64,000 nucleotides of DNA from Mucilaginibacter xinganensis (GCA_026225055.1 JAMFSA010000086.1:62001-126000); one strand, 5' to 3'. Counted from the first letter of the stretch, positions 36,027 through 46,286 are shown. Notes: generated from the letters alone by a model not told the origin. A program made the numbers and translations.

Positions 36027-39000
36027 ATGAAAAAAATATTACCAATTATTTTATTATTACCATGTGTTGCAATGGGGGCGAATGGCCTTACCAAAGCAAA
36101 CAGCATGGCTAATAACCACATCACTACCGCCGTACATGCACGGCATTTTAGTGATAACAATGCCTTTACCGTAAAAGGCTTTGTACGTGATGCATCAGGA
36201 CAACCGCTGGCCGGGGTTACTGTAACCATCAAAGGTACTTCAACAGGTACCCAAACCGATATTAAAGGCTCGTACAGCATTTCGGCAGATGCCGGGCAGG
36301 TGCTGGTATTCAGTTATATCGGTTACCTAAGAAAAGAAGTAACTGTAACCACAGGCTCTATAACTATTGAATTGGATGAAGATTCAAAACAACTAAGTGA
36401 AGTTGTAGTTACGGCCTTAGGTATTAAAAAAGAACGCAAGGCCATAGGTTACTCGGTTAGTGAAGTAAAAGGAAGCGAACTAACAACAGCCCGTGAGGTA
36501 AACTTTGCCAACTCATTAGAAGGTAAAGTTGCCGGTGTAAACGTTAGCACCATATCAGGCGGCCCGGCTTCATCTGTAAACATCAACATTCGTGGTGCGG
36601 CAAGTGTAACCGGTTTTAACCAGCCTTTGTACGTAATCAACGGTATCCCGATGAACAACATTGATAATACACAGATTGCAGGTTTATCAATGAATGGCAG
36701 CAGTGAATATTCCAACTCGCCAGACCAGGGTGACGGTATCGGTAACATCAACCCTGATGATATCGAAACCATATCAATCCTTAAAGGCGCGGCAGCATCT
36801 GCATTGTATGGTGCAAGAGCAAAATTTGGTGTTGTATTAATTACTACAAAATCAGGCACCAGTAAAGGCACTGTTGAATTTAACTCAAACTTTCAGGCTG
36901 ATAACGTAATTAACCCTACAGATTATCAATATGAATATGGTAATGGCGCAAATGGTATAAAACCAATTAACCAGGCGGCGGCATATAGCGCAGGTAACAG
37001 TAGCTGGGGTGCTAAGTTAGATGGCTCAAATGTTGTGCAATTTGATGGCGTAGCCCGCCCTTATGTGGCACAAAAAAATAATTTTGACGAGTTCTATCGT
37101 ACGGGAACCACGCTTACAAACACCGTTGCTTTTGGTAAAGCATATGATTTGGGCGCATTCCGTTTTTCGGCAAGTGATCTTCATAACGAAGCTCCAACAC
37201 CTAACTCAGGTTATGACAGAAGAACTTTCAACTTTGGAGGAAACTTCAGCCCGATTAAAAGATTGACGATCGACGCTCACGTTAACTTTACAAATGATGC
37301 AGCCACAAACAGGCCAATATTAGGTGACGGCGCGGGTAACTCTGCTTACCAGATGCTATTTTTACCAACCAGCGTAAATGTAAATAACCTGAATCCCGGC
37401 AGCAAAGGCACTGTAACCAGCCAGAACATCCAGAATGGATATGTTAATCAACCACTTGGCAGCGAGCTTTTATTTGCCAATAATATATACGCTACTAACC
37501 CATGGTTTGCAGCAAATGAATTTGTTAACAATAGCAGCCGTAACCGTATCATAGGTTCAGCAAGCGCCCGTTACACTTTCGATAATGGCTTATTTGCACA
37601 AGTACGTATCGGCGAAGATTATTACACCGAACGTTATACTAATATTGTACCTACAGGCGCAGGCTATTATGCACAGGCAGGTCAGAATTTAGGCGAAACT
37701 TTTGATAATGTAGGTGAATTTAATACAGACTTCTTAGTTGGTAAAGATTTTAAAATACATGATTTCACTATCACCCCTAACGTTGGCGGTAACATTGAAA
37801 AACAAAGGATCGAATCAACAACTGAATCAGGTGTAGGTTTTGTAATACCTTATGTATACACCATAAGCAATACTAATTCAAAAACCATAGCTTATGCTGA
37901 TGACAAATCAGATATAAACTCTCTTTACGGAACATTGGCCCTGTCGTATAAATCAATTATTTATATAGAAGGCTCTGCACGTACAGATTGGTTTTCAACA
38001 ATCGCGTCATCTGAGTCGCCAAACAATAAATTGAGTATCCTATACCCTTCAGTTAGCGGTTCATTCGTATTTACTGAATTGTGGAAACCTACCTGGCTTG
38101 ATTTTGGTAAATTAAGAGCTGGCTGGGCTAACGTAGGTGGTACAACGCAAATCCCATATCAAACTTTATTAAATTATGGCCTTTCGCCTGTACAGTTAAA
38201 CGGAATGCCGTTAGGTACAATTACAAACACTGCAACTCCTAACAGTGATCTTAAACCATCAGATGCAAGTGAGCTTGAAATTGGTACAGAATTACATACG
38301 CTTAACAGCCGTTTAAATTTTGATATAACCTGGTACAACAAACTATCTAAAAATGAGATCATAGATGCTCCTGCCTCTATAACTTCAGGCTACCAGGGTG
38401 CTGTATTAAATATTGGTAAAATCAGAAACAAAGGATGGGAAGTTTTAGTAACAGGTGTTCCTGTAAAAATGAAAGACTTTACCTGGACATCATCAGTAAA
38501 CTTTGCCTATAATGCTAATACTGTTGTAGCATTAGCTGCGGGTCAATCTTCATTACCGGTGGCTTATTCACGTACAGCAGTTGGTTTTACTTCTGACATA
38601 GTTGGTATGGCTGCTGATCAGGTTCAGGCATTTGATTACAAACGCGATGCTTCGGGCAAAATTGTAGTTGATCCAGTTACAGGCATTCCTGTACAAGGTG
38701 CTTTAAAAAATTACGGATCGGCTTATGGCCCATGGAGCGGTGGTTTCAGCAACGAGTTTAAATATAAAAACTTCGATCTGTCATTCCTGATCGATACTAA
38801 ATTAGGTGGTAAAATATTTGCCGGTGATGAGTATTATGCCTACTACAATGGCCTAAGTAAAGCTACTTTACCTGGCCGTGAAACTGGCTTCGCTAATAAC
38901 ACAGCAACACCTACAACTGCTGAAACTTATTATACTACACTTGCTAATAATGTTTCAGGTCAGTTTGTTCAAAACGCCAGCTATATTAAATTCCGCCAGG

Positions 39001-39212
39001 TTACTTTAGGTTACAATTTCCCGGCATCAATGTTTAACAACAAGATACAGGGTATAAACCTTAGCCTGGTTGGCCGTAACTTGTTTTACATCATGAAGAA
39101 AACAACTGATATTGATCCGGAGTCAAGCTATGGAACTATATCTCAGGGCTTGCAGTTAGGCGATCAATTACCTACCAGAACATTTGGATTAAGCCTGAAT
39201 GTTAAATTTTAG
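36027..39212 (+). CDS. SusC/RagA-type TonB-linked outer-membrane porin
   Basis: 1061 residues. An N-terminal signal region (about 1-20) and a spacer lead into a carboxypeptidase-regulatory-like domain (about 50-120, VKGFVRDASGQPLAGVTVTIKGTSTG), the plug domain (about 130-270, INIRGAASVTG, LKGAAASALYGARAKFG) and the barrel ending in LSLNVKF. It forms an operon with the ROK regulator upstream and the SusD gene 21 bases downstream. The imported substrate is not known; the only nearby hydrolase is the convergent GH105. Confidence 0.95.
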   Translation: MKKILPIILLLPCVAMGANGLTKANSMANNHITTAVHARHFSDNNAFTVKGFVRDASGQPLAGVTVTIKGTSTGTQTDIKGSYSISADAGQVLVFSYIGYLRKEVTVTTGSITIELDEDSKQLSEVVVTALGIKKERKAIGYSVSEVKGSELTTAREVNFANSLEGKVAGVNVSTISGGPASSVNINIRGAASVTGFNQPLYVINGIPMNNIDNTQIAGLSMNGSSEYSNSPDQGDGIGNINPDDIETISILKGAAASALYGARAKFGVVLITTKSGTSKGTVEFNSNFQADNVINPTDYQYEYGNGANGIKPINQAAAYSAGNSSWGAKLDGSNVVQFDGVARPYVAQKNNFDEFYRTGTTLTNTVAFGKAYDLGAFRFSASDLHNEAPTPNSGYDRRTFNFGGNFSPIKRLTIDAHVNFTNDAATNRPILGDGAGNSAYQMLFLPTSVNVNNLNPGSKGTVTSQNIQNGYVNQPLGSELLFANNIYATNPWFAANEFVNNSSRNRIIGSASARYTFDNGLFAQVRIGEDYYTERYTNIVPTGAGYYAQAGQNLGETFDNVGEFNTDFLVGKDFKIHDFTITPNVGGNIEKQRIESTTESGVGFVIPYVYTISNTNSKTIAYADDKSDINSLYGTLALSYKSIIYIEGSARTDWFSTIASSESPNNKLSILYPSVSGSFVFTELWKPTWLDFGKLRAGWANVGGTTQIPYQTLLNYGLSPVQLNGMPLGTITNTATPNSDLKPSDASELEIGTELHTLNSRLNFDITWYNKLSKNEIIDAPASITSGYQGAVLNIGKIRNKGWEVLVTGVPVKMKDFTWTSSVNFAYNANTVVALAAGQSSLPVAYSRTAVGFTSDIVGMAADQVQAFDYKRDASGKIVVDPVTGIPVQGALKNYGSAYGPWSGGFSNEFKYKNFDLSFLIDTKLGGKIFAGDEYYAYYNGLSKATLPGRETGFANNTATPTTAETYYTTLANNVSGQFVQNASYIKFRQVTLGYNFPASMFNNKIQGINLSLVGRNLFYIMKKTTDIDPESSYGTISQGLQLGDQLPTRTFGLSLNVKF

Positions 39213-39233
39213 TAACGATTAATCTTAATTAAA

Positions 39234-40871
39234 ATGAAAAAGAAATTAATTACATATAGCAGCCTGCTTACAATGGGATTACTCCTTGCGACAAGCTGCA
39301 CCAAGAATTTTGATAAATTAAATACGGATCCTACTGCATTTAGCGCATCAAATTTTGATCCTAATTATTTGCTGACCACAGCTCAACTAAATTATACAGG
39401 TAGCCAGGACTTTAGCTATGACACATGGCGTGCCGACCTGATCTATTGTTCAGACATGATACAGGGCACTGCCACTTCAATTGGCTATTGGGCAGGTGAT
39501 AAATACTTATCAAACCCCGACTATCTTGCTGCATACTGGCAAAGTGATGGTGGTGGCGATGGCGCGTATTCTGAACAGGTAAAGCCAATTGTTGATATGG
39601 TTACTACTACCGATGGTGTAGCAAAATACAATAACCTGCACCAGATAGGCCGCATAATGAAGGCTTTAATATTTGAACGTATTACCGATCTGTACGGTGA
39701 TGTGCCTTACTCACAAGCGGGTGAAGGCTACTACGGCAAAATATTATTCCCGGTTTATGATAAGCAGCAGGACATTTACAAAAGCTTAATTTCTGAATTG
39801 CAGGATGCGACTTCAAAATTAAGTACATCAGGTGATGTACCTTCAGGCGATGCTATTTACCATGGAGATATTGGCAAATGGCAACGTTTTGGCAACTCAT
39901 TATTATTACGTGTTGCTATGCGCTTAAGCAAGGTTGACCCTGCTACTGCAAAAACAGTTATACAATCAGTTGTTGGTAAAACATTGACCGATAACGGCGA
40001 CGATGCTTTCCTTACACATGACCCTAATGGAGGCCGCCCTACAGTTAACCGCGTTAGCCAGGTATTACAAGGCGGACCAGAAAACCAATATGTAAAATGG
40101 TCGGAAAGATTTATTGACATTTTACAGGGTAAAGTAAAACGCACCGATCCAATCGATCCTGTTCCAGATCCGCGTTTAGCTGTTATATCAGTTACCAATT
40201 ATACAATTGGTACTACTACCCCTGCCGGTGACGCTAACCCTGCCGACCAAAAAGGACAGCCAAATGGCTATGACCTTAGCGGTACCCCTGGTTTAACCTT
40301 AGGATCAGCTCCAGGCTTTACTACACTTGGCGATTACTCATGCCCAAGCACTTACTTAACGCAGTTAGGCACGCCAACATTTATACTTACCTACGGCGAA
40401 ACTGAGCTTTTATTAGCTGATGCTGCTGAACGTTTTGGTATTGGAGGCAGCGCTGCCACCCATTATACAAATGGTGTTACAGCTGCTATGACCTACCTTA
40501 CCGAGTATGATCCAAAAGCACTTGTTACCCCTGCACAGGCTGCTACTTACTTAGCGGCTCACCCTTACGTTGCCGGCGAAACTGGTTTAAACATGATCAA
40601 TACGCAATATTGGGAGCTTACCAACACGATGATGGATTTTTACGAATCATGGTCTAACTGGAGAAGGACATCATCAAAGGCTAATCCTTTGGGATACCCT
40701 GCATTAACACCAGTAGTTTACCCTGGTAATGCTACAAACGGTACTATTCCACGCCGTTTCCCTTACCCAACTGTTGAGGCTGCTAACAACCCAACTAACT
40801 ACACTGCTGCGCATAATGCTGTACCTGGTGGCGACACTATGACAGGCCTTGTTTGGTGGGATGTACAATAA
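39234..40871 (+). CDS. SusD-like outer-membrane lipoprotein (SusD-like_2 type)
   Basis: 545 residues with a lipoprotein signal (LLATSC, Cys22) and then TKNFDKLNTDPTAFSASNFDPN. TPR-type helices include RIMKALIFERITDLYGDVPYSQA. The C-terminus ends in GLVWWDVQ as in the SusD at 2549. It partners the SusC gene just upstream. Length is within the family range. Confidence 0.92.
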   Translation: MKKKLITYSSLLTMGLLLATSCTKNFDKLNTDPTAFSASNFDPNYLLTTAQLNYTGSQDFSYDTWRADLIYCSDMIQGTATSIGYWAGDKYLSNPDYLAAYWQSDGGGDGAYSEQVKPIVDMVTTTDGVAKYNNLHQIGRIMKALIFERITDLYGDVPYSQAGEGYYGKILFPVYDKQQDIYKSLISELQDATSKLSTSGDVPSGDAIYHGDIGKWQRFGNSLLLRVAMRLSKVDPATAKTVIQSVVGKTLTDNGDDAFLTHDPNGGRPTVNRVSQVLQGGPENQYVKWSERFIDILQGKVKRTDPIDPVPDPRLAVISVTNYTIGTTTPAGDANPADQKGQPNGYDLSGTPGLTLGSAPGFTTLGDYSCPSTYLTQLGTPTFILTYGETELLLADAAERFGIGGSAATHYTNGVTAAMTYLTEYDPKALVTPAQAATYLAAHPYVAGETGLNMINTQYWELTNTMMDFYESWSNWRRTSSKANPLGYPALTPVVYPGNATNGTIPRRFPYPTVEAANNPTNYTAAHNAVPGGDTMTGLVWWDVQ

Positions 40872-40901
40872 TAATAAGATAATAGGTTGATTAGGTTGCT
40901 T

Positions 40902-40931
40902 GAATCCCCGCTTCGGCGGGGGTTCTTTTTT
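40902..40931 (+). terminator. rho-independent terminator after susD
   Basis: Stem gaatccccgc / gcgggggttc with tetraloop ttcg, followed by a T-run. Confidence 0.92.
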
Positions 40932-40976
40932 TAAGAAGAGGCTATTTATTATGAATTAGCTTAACTGAACACTAAA

Positions 40977-41013
40977 TAAAAAGAGCCTCTTCGGTTGAAG
41001 AGGCTCTTTTTAT
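40977..41013. terminator. bidirectional terminator before the GH105 gene end
   Basis: Stem aaaaagagcctctt / aagaggctcttttt around a short loop, flanked by A and T tracts. It serves the minus-strand GH105 gene and backs up the preceding terminator. A partial copy, aagaagaggcta, lies at 40934-40944. Confidence 0.85.
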
Positions 41014-41031
41014 TTGTGGTTAATTGTGATA

Positions 41032-42159
41032 TTATTTAGTATGTCCAACATACTTATACAATTGTGTTCCTGTTAACAGGAATGCGCCTACACCATATAT
41101 TTCGGTGCTGTTTTCATCTACCTTATCGGGTGCAGCGCCAACGTGTTGTATATAGCCCAACATGCCATCGGGATGTACGGCTGCTGATAATGCGGTCCAC
41201 GCTTTTTGTACTACCGGCCAATAGGTTTGTTTATCCAGGATACCATTATTCAAGCCCCAAAGCAGCGAGTAGGTGAAAAACCCGGTGCCGCTGGTTTCCT
41301 TAATAGGGTAACTCGCCGGATCGAGCAATGAGGCGTGCCAGCTGCCATCAGGCTGTTGTAAACCAGCCACACGGGCAGCCATATCCTTATATAATTGGAT
41401 AAATTTTGGCCTGTCGGGATAATTGGCGGGCATATTATCAATCACCCTTACCAAACCGGCCATTACCCAACCATTACCCCGCGACCAGAATACCTTTTGC
41501 CCATTCTTTTCTTTTTTAGTGAGATAACTACCATCGCGGAAGTACAGATGTTCGGTTGGATCATATAAGTAATCATACGTTTTCCACCACATTTTAACGG
41601 CAAAATCAAGGTATTTGCGATCATGGGTAGCCGTGTACAAGTAACTAAAACTTGTTGGCCCCATAAACATGGCATCGCACCAGGCCCACTCCCGTTGCTG
41701 AATATTATTTTTCCATTCCAGTGATTCAGTATGCGGCTGCGCTATGATGCTATCTGCCTGTGCCTTAAATTTGGCTATCATGTCTGCATCGCCATACATT
41801 TTATATAGGATGGCATAGGTCTGGGCTATACAGTAATCATCTGCCATAAAACGGCGGGGGCCGGTTTGCCAGTTTAATGAATTGCCCAGGTGCAGCAGGT
41901 AGGTCAAGGCTGTATCGGTTTTACTTAGCTTACCCAACTCCAGCATGCCGGTATAACCGGCGGCGTTGGTCCAGTCGTACTTGGGCCATTGCGAGCCCTT
42001 TGTTTGCCATGTATTGAATTGCCATGAGGAAACCCGTTCCATGGTTTTTAAAATATTGGTGCGCTTAAAAAGCGTATCAGCTTTTTGTGCCGATGCGGTA
42101 AAGCTGCAAGCAATAGCTGCACCCAGCAAAAGTATTTTTTTGGCAGATAGGTTATTCAT
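41032..42159 (-). CDS. GH105 unsaturated glucuronyl/galacturonyl hydrolase
   Basis: 375 residues with a signal peptide (ending ASAQ). The (alpha/alpha)6 fold shows the catalytic Asp162 in WAWCDAMFMGP, the WSRGNGWVMAGL block, and GTGFFTYSLLWGLNNG. It removes 4,5-unsaturated uronic acid from oligosaccharides left by pectin or other polysaccharide lyases. It is convergent with the ROK-SusCD operon, so their link is only positional. No lyase gene is in the window. Confidence 0.88.
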   Translation of the reverse strand: MNNLSAKKILLLGAAIACSFTASAQKADTLFKRTNILKTMERVSSWQFNTWQTKGSQWPKYDWTNAAGYTGMLELGKLSKTDTALTYLLHLGNSLNWQTGPRRFMADDYCIAQTYAILYKMYGDADMIAKFKAQADSIIAQPHTESLEWKNNIQQREWAWCDAMFMGPTSFSYLYTATHDRKYLDFAVKMWWKTYDYLYDPTEHLYFRDGSYLTKKEKNGQKVFWSRGNGWVMAGLVRVIDNMPANYPDRPKFIQLYKDMAARVAGLQQPDGSWHASLLDPASYPIKETSGTGFFTYSLLWGLNNGILDKQTYWPVVQKAWTALSAAVHPDGMLGYIQHVGAAPDKVDENSTEIYGVGAFLLTGTQLYKYVGHTK

Positions 42160-42240
42160 ACGGTTTAATAAATGGATGTATTGAAAATGTGAAACTACTA
42201 TTTAATTCAGTTTTATACTACGGTTAAATGAAAATCGGCA

Positions 42241-42269
42241 GGCAACCAACCGCCAAAGGCAGCCGTAAT
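42241..42269 (+). promoter_or_regulatory. ECF-sigma-type promoter of the ABC exporter-GT4 pair
   Basis: GGCAACC at 42241-42247, 16 bases, then CGTAAT at 42264-42269, about 30 bases before the TTG start. One of five matching sites in the polysaccharide region. Confidence 0.75.
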
Positions 42270-42299
42270 GTTTAATACTTATCAATCGCGAACATTATT

Positions 42300-43949
42300 T
42301 TGAAGCACATCATCAGCCATGTATTAAAATTACTAAATACTGAAGAACGTTTACGCATCTTCCGGCTTATTGTACTGGATGTAATTATCAGTTTGCTTGA
42401 TATCGCTTTTCTGGCTTTGCTGTTATGGATCATTAGCTTTTATACCGGTAAAAACAACTCACTCAATGCAGGCTTATTCCATTTTCCATTAGCAAATCCT
42501 ATCCTTACTATCGGCTTATTCTTTATCCTTTTCAGCATAAAAAACTGGTTCGGTTATAGGATCTTAAAATTTCAGCATCACTTTTTTTATGATACGGCCA
42601 CACGCCTCTCCAAAAAGAATATGTTGTATTATCTGCATAATGATTACCTGCAATTTGTTAATATAGATTCATCGGTGCGCATCAGGCAAATTAGTCAGCA
42701 GCCTATTGAGTTCAGTCATTACATACTTACTAATTTACAGCAGGTAGCCACCCAAAGTTTACTGATACTGTTTACGGCTTGCGCTATAATATTTTATCAC
42801 CCGGCACTGTTTTTATTACTGTTGCTATTCTTAGTACCCCCGGTTATTTTTTTAGGACGAAGGATCCGCAAGCGATCCAAACAATTACGGGGAGAAACAC
42901 AGGTGGTAAGTCAGAAGTCTATTCAATACCTGCAGGAATCATTATCCGGCTATGTGGAAAGCAATATTTATGGCAAAAGCGATTTCTTTACCGGGCGCTA
43001 TCACGAGCACCAGCAGGCTTTAAATAATAACCTGGCATCGCAGCAAACGCTATTAAGCCTCCCTACCCGGCTGGTAGAAATATTTGCTGTACTGGGTGTG
43101 TTTATTTTGACCTTAATAAATAAATACAATACGGGCATTGCGGCTCCCGACCTGTTTACTATCGGTGTATTTTTAGCCGCTGCCTACAAGATCATCCCCG
43201 GGATGATAAAAATATTGAACAGCGCCGGCCAGATAAAAACCTATCAGCCTGTTTTAAACGATCTGTTAGGTTTTAGCAATAAAATATCATCAAAGGCAGC
43301 ATCTGCCGAACCCATTAAAAGTATCCAATTTGATGAAGTTGAATTTAAATACGGCAAGGAACCTGTTTTACAAGATTTTAGTTTCAGCATAAAAAAAGGT
43401 GATATGGCTGGTTTGTGGGGGCAATCGGGCAGTGGCAAGAGTACGCTTATTCATTTACTGAGCGGGTTTTTATCGCCACAAAAAGGAAGTATTAGTTTTA
43501 ACGGTGAGATGAACGTTAAGGATTACCGTACCCGCATCTCCTACGTAAAGCAGCAGCCTTATTTTATCCATGATACACTTTTAAAGAACATTACGCTGGA
43601 TGATGCGGGCTACCGTCCGCACAAAATAAGTGAAGTGATAGATTTTTGCGGACTGGATAGTTTACTACAAACCTACCCGGATGGCATGAATACCATCATT
43701 ACCGAAAACGGCAAGAACTTGAGTGGCGGGCAAAGGCAGCGGGTGATGCTGGCACGGGCGCTTTATCATGATTTTGACCTGCTAATACTGGATGAACCCT
43801 TCAGCGAAATGGATGAAGACTCGGAAACAGACATATTAATAAAGCTGCAAAAACTGGCTGCGCAGGGCAAGATCATCATCCTGATCACACACAACAAAGC
43901 GAGCCTGGATTATTGCAACCAAATCATCAACCTGAATGTATACGCCTGA
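42300..43949 (+). CDS. ABC exporter, fused membrane and ATPase domains
   Basis: 549 codons starting with TTG at 42300; no in-frame ATG is suitably placed and the promoter at 42241-42269 fits this start. Six membrane segments in residues 1-310 are followed by the ATPase domain. Walker A GQSGSGKST is at about 374, the Q-loop is in YVKQQPY, the signature is LSGGQRQR, Walker B is LLILDEPF and the H-loop is ITHN. The half-transporter would work as a homodimer. It overlaps the following GT4 gene by 14 bases, and its place in the polysaccharide regulon suggests export of a lipid-linked or small product. Confidence 0.88.
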   Translation: MKHIISHVLKLLNTEERLRIFRLIVLDVIISLLDIAFLALLLWIISFYTGKNNSLNAGLFHFPLANPILTIGLFFILFSIKNWFGYRILKFQHHFFYDTATRLSKKNMLYYLHNDYLQFVNIDSSVRIRQISQQPIEFSHYILTNLQQVATQSLLILFTACAIIFYHPALFLLLLLFLVPPVIFLGRRIRKRSKQLRGETQVVSQKSIQYLQESLSGYVESNIYGKSDFFTGRYHEHQQALNNNLASQQTLLSLPTRLVEIFAVLGVFILTLINKYNTGIAAPDLFTIGVFLAAAYKIIPGMIKILNSAGQIKTYQPVLNDLLGFSNKISSKAASAEPIKSIQFDEVEFKYGKEPVLQDFSFSIKKGDMAGLWGQSGSGKSTLIHLLSGFLSPQKGSISFNGEMNVKDYRTRISYVKQQPYFIHDTLLKNITLDDAGYRPHKISEVIDFCGLDSLLQTYPDGMNTIITENGKNLSGGQRQRVMLARALYHDFDLLILDEPFSEMDEDSETDILIKLQKLAAQGKIIILITHNKASLDYCNQIINLNVYA

Positions 43950-45036
43950 AACTTTGGTAATACTAACGCCGGGTTTCCCGGCTGATGAGGATGACAGCAC
44001 TTGCATACCCCCGCAACAACTGTTTGTTAAGGCGCTAAAAAAGCAAAGACCGGAGCTGAATATCATTATCATCAGTTTTCAATATCCTTTTGAGGCCCGG
44101 CAATACCTGTGGCATGGCATGCAGGTGATCGCGTTAGGAGGCCGGAGTCGCGGGAAATTATACCGGCGGGCTTTGTGGGTAAAGGTTTGGCGAAAGTTAA
44201 AGGACTTGAATAGGCAATATCAAATTATTGGCCTGCTCAGCTTTTGGATGGGCGAATGTGCTTTTATCGGCAACCGCTTTGCCAATAAATATGGTTTAAA
44301 GCATTATTGCTGGGTGCTTGGGCAGGATGCAAGGCCGGGAAACAGATTTGTAAGGCTGATCGATCCCAAAGGTGAACAGCTGATCGCTTTGTCGGACCAG
44401 TTAGCACGTGAAGTTGAGGCTAATTATGGCATTGTACCGGGGCATATTATTCCTCCGGGGATTGATATATCAACATTTGGACTACCGCCAACGGAACGGG
44501 ATATCGACCTGATGGGCGCTGGTTCATTAATCCCGCTGAAGCAGTATAATCTGTTTGTGAATGTGGTTAAAAAGTTAACCGTTCAATTCCCCAACATCAG
44601 GGCGGTTATCTGTGGCCGGGGACCGGAAATGAACAAGTTAAAGCAGCAAATTATCAGCCTAAAGCTAGAAAACAATATAGAATTAACAGGCGGCTTATCA
44701 CATGGCGAGGTTTTGGCTATGATGCAGCGGGCTAAGGTATTTTTGCACACTTCATACTACGAGGGTTTCGGCATGGTTTTGAGCGAGGCGCTTTATGCCG
44801 GTGCGCAGGTAGTAAGTTTGGTTAAGCCGATGGATGTGATGCCGGATGAATTTCATCATGGGAATAATGAGAGCGAACTTATTGATCTGGTTGCTGAACA
44901 ATTGAATAAGCCGGATTTAACACATGAACCTGTGTTGTTTAATTCTATAGAAAGTATTGCTGATAGAGTTGCTGATTTGTTTTTACCCTGCGAAATCGGC
45001 AGCGCTTTAAACCCTCGCTGTCATTTCGAACGATAG
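43936..45036 (+). CDS. GT4-family glycosyltransferase
   Basis: 366 residues, GT-B fold. The N-terminal ILTPGFPADEDDSTCIPP region precedes the C-terminal nucleotide-sugar site: PPGIDISTF, LMGAGSLIPLKQYNLF, ICGRGPEMNKL and the E-x7-E block YEGFGMVLSEALYAG. It overlaps the ABC exporter gene, so the two are made together. The last six codons (RCHFER) and the stop lie inside the REP element at 45020-45102, so the original C-terminus was probably replaced by repeat sequence. Sugar donor and acceptor are unknown. Confidence 0.88.
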   Translation: MYTPETLVILTPGFPADEDDSTCIPPQQLFVKALKKQRPELNIIIISFQYPFEARQYLWHGMQVIALGGRSRGKLYRRALWVKVWRKLKDLNRQYQIIGLLSFWMGECAFIGNRFANKYGLKHYCWVLGQDARPGNRFVRLIDPKGEQLIALSDQLAREVEANYGIVPGHIIPPGIDISTFGLPPTERDIDLMGAGSLIPLKQYNLFVNVVKKLTVQFPNIRAVICGRGPEMNKLKQQIISLKLENNIELTGGLSHGEVLAMMQRAKVFLHTSYYEGFGMVLSEALYAGAQVVSLVKPMDVMPDEFHHGNNESELIDLVAEQLNKPDLTHEPVLFNSIESIADRVADLFLPCEIGSALNPRCHFER

Positions 45037-45102
45037 TGAGAAATCTTTTGCGCGTGCCAAGCCTGCTGTAGAAGATTTCTCCTCGTTCCTCGTCGAAATG
45101 AC
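45020..45102. repeat. REP-like palindromic element, copy 2
   Basis: Starts gtcatttcgaacgatagtg and ends with cgaaatgac (45094-45102). Its reverse complement matches copy 1 (18914-19032), including aaaagattt.tcactatcgttcgaaatgac. It encodes the final residues of the GT4 gene and lies between two convergent transcripts. Confidence 0.82.
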
Positions 45103-45122
45103 AAAAACTTTATGGTAAAAGG

Positions 45123-46286
45123 CTACACGGAGTTTTTAGATGATACCGCTTCAACAGGCAACTGCACCTCCGGATAATATTTCTTAATGGATTTGATCAA
45201 TCCGGTTAAATCTCCTTGCACATATTTGTAGCTGTCGCCTATTTTTATTTGGGAGTATTTTCTGTGTTTCAAATTTGTGGCTATAAGTGGGTACAGCGCA
45301 GCGTCAATCAGCCTGATACGGCCTTTGCTCATCACCAGCAATATGTCGGCGGGGTTAGTGGCGAAGAAGGCATCCATCGGCTCTGTTTCCTTCTTTTTGG
45401 CGATAACGATATCTGCAGTCATGCCCATAAATAATGTGCCTGTATGTTCCCCCCAAATAGCAGCGGCAGTGCTGTTAAGCGATCGATACAATTCCATATC
45501 ATGCAGCATTAGGTTTTTTTGCGCCAGGCGGATGTGATCCCAGATGTTCCATTTGCCTGTAAGGGTGGAATCGGTACCGAACAATATTTTTGTATCCAGC
45601 TTCAGTTCGCTTATCGGGGCTGTTTTGTTGAGCAGGAAATAATTAGACTCGGGGCACCAAACCAGCGCCTTAAATTGCCGGGCCTGTTCCGAGCGCATGG
45701 CAACACCGTGTATGGCTATGAGGTCGCGTTTCAGCAGGTTCCATTTTAACAGGGTGTCTATTTCTTTTTTTGCTGCGCGATCGGTGCCTTCACCTGAGTG
45801 GATCACTACCGGGAGCTTTCTTTTAAAAGGGTTATTCAATCGCAATCGCCAGTACTTATCGAAAGCTACAGAATGCAGATCGTGCTTGCGTTCATAAATA
45901 TTAATGAGCTTATTTTTTATGCGTACGTTTTTACCGTGGTTAAGCACTGTTGTTACGCCGCCGAGCAGGTTTTTATACATCCCCCATTTTTCGCGCAGGG
46001 GTTGAGGAACTTTTAAAACAGCATTTATCTCCGTTTTATAATCGGCATGCAGGCGTTTGCCCCACTCGCTGTAATTTTTGTAGATACCTGTGCCCAGCTG
46101 CGGGAACAAATTAAAATCAAGATGATCGTGCGAGTTGATCAATCCCGGGAAAACAATGGCATTTTCAAAAGTTAATCCGCTGTGGGTTTCCCCTGTCGGG
46201 GATGTTACGGCCATTATCTTTTCACCCTCAACGTTTATGTTCACGTTTTGGCCAGTATCAGCCATTATGAGGTTATTAAGCCACAT
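45123..46286 (-). CDS. amidohydrolase-superfamily metal-dependent hydrolase
   Basis: 387 residues from ATG at 46286; a GTG start at 46292 is also possible. The composite barrel and beta-sandwich fold shows metal ligands in NSHDHLD (about 53-59), the bridging region VIHSGEGTD, the His block AIHGVAM, and the final Asp in LFGTDSTLTG. The C-terminal beta-sandwich includes GMTADIVIAKK. Deaminase or hydrolase activity on a cyclic C-N substrate is likely; the substrate is unknown. It overlaps the end of the methyltransferase gene by 11 bases, so the two form a pair under one ECF-type promoter. Confidence 0.8.
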   Translation of the reverse strand: MWLNNLIMADTGQNVNINVEGEKIMAVTSPTGETHSGLTFENAIVFPGLINSHDHLDFNLFPQLGTGIYKNYSEWGKRLHADYKTEINAVLKVPQPLREKWGMYKNLLGGVTTVLNHGKNVRIKNKLINIYERKHDLHSVAFDKYWRLRLNNPFKRKLPVVIHSGEGTDRAAKKEIDTLLKWNLLKRDLIAIHGVAMRSEQARQFKALVWCPESNYFLLNKTAPISELKLDTKILFGTDSTLTGKWNIWDHIRLAQKNLMLHDMELYRSLNSTAAAIWGEHTGTLFMGMTADIVIAKKKETEPMDAFFATNPADILLVMSKGRIRLIDAALYPLIATNLKHRKYSQIKIGDSYKYVQGDLTGLIKSIKKYYPEVQLPVEAVSSKNSV

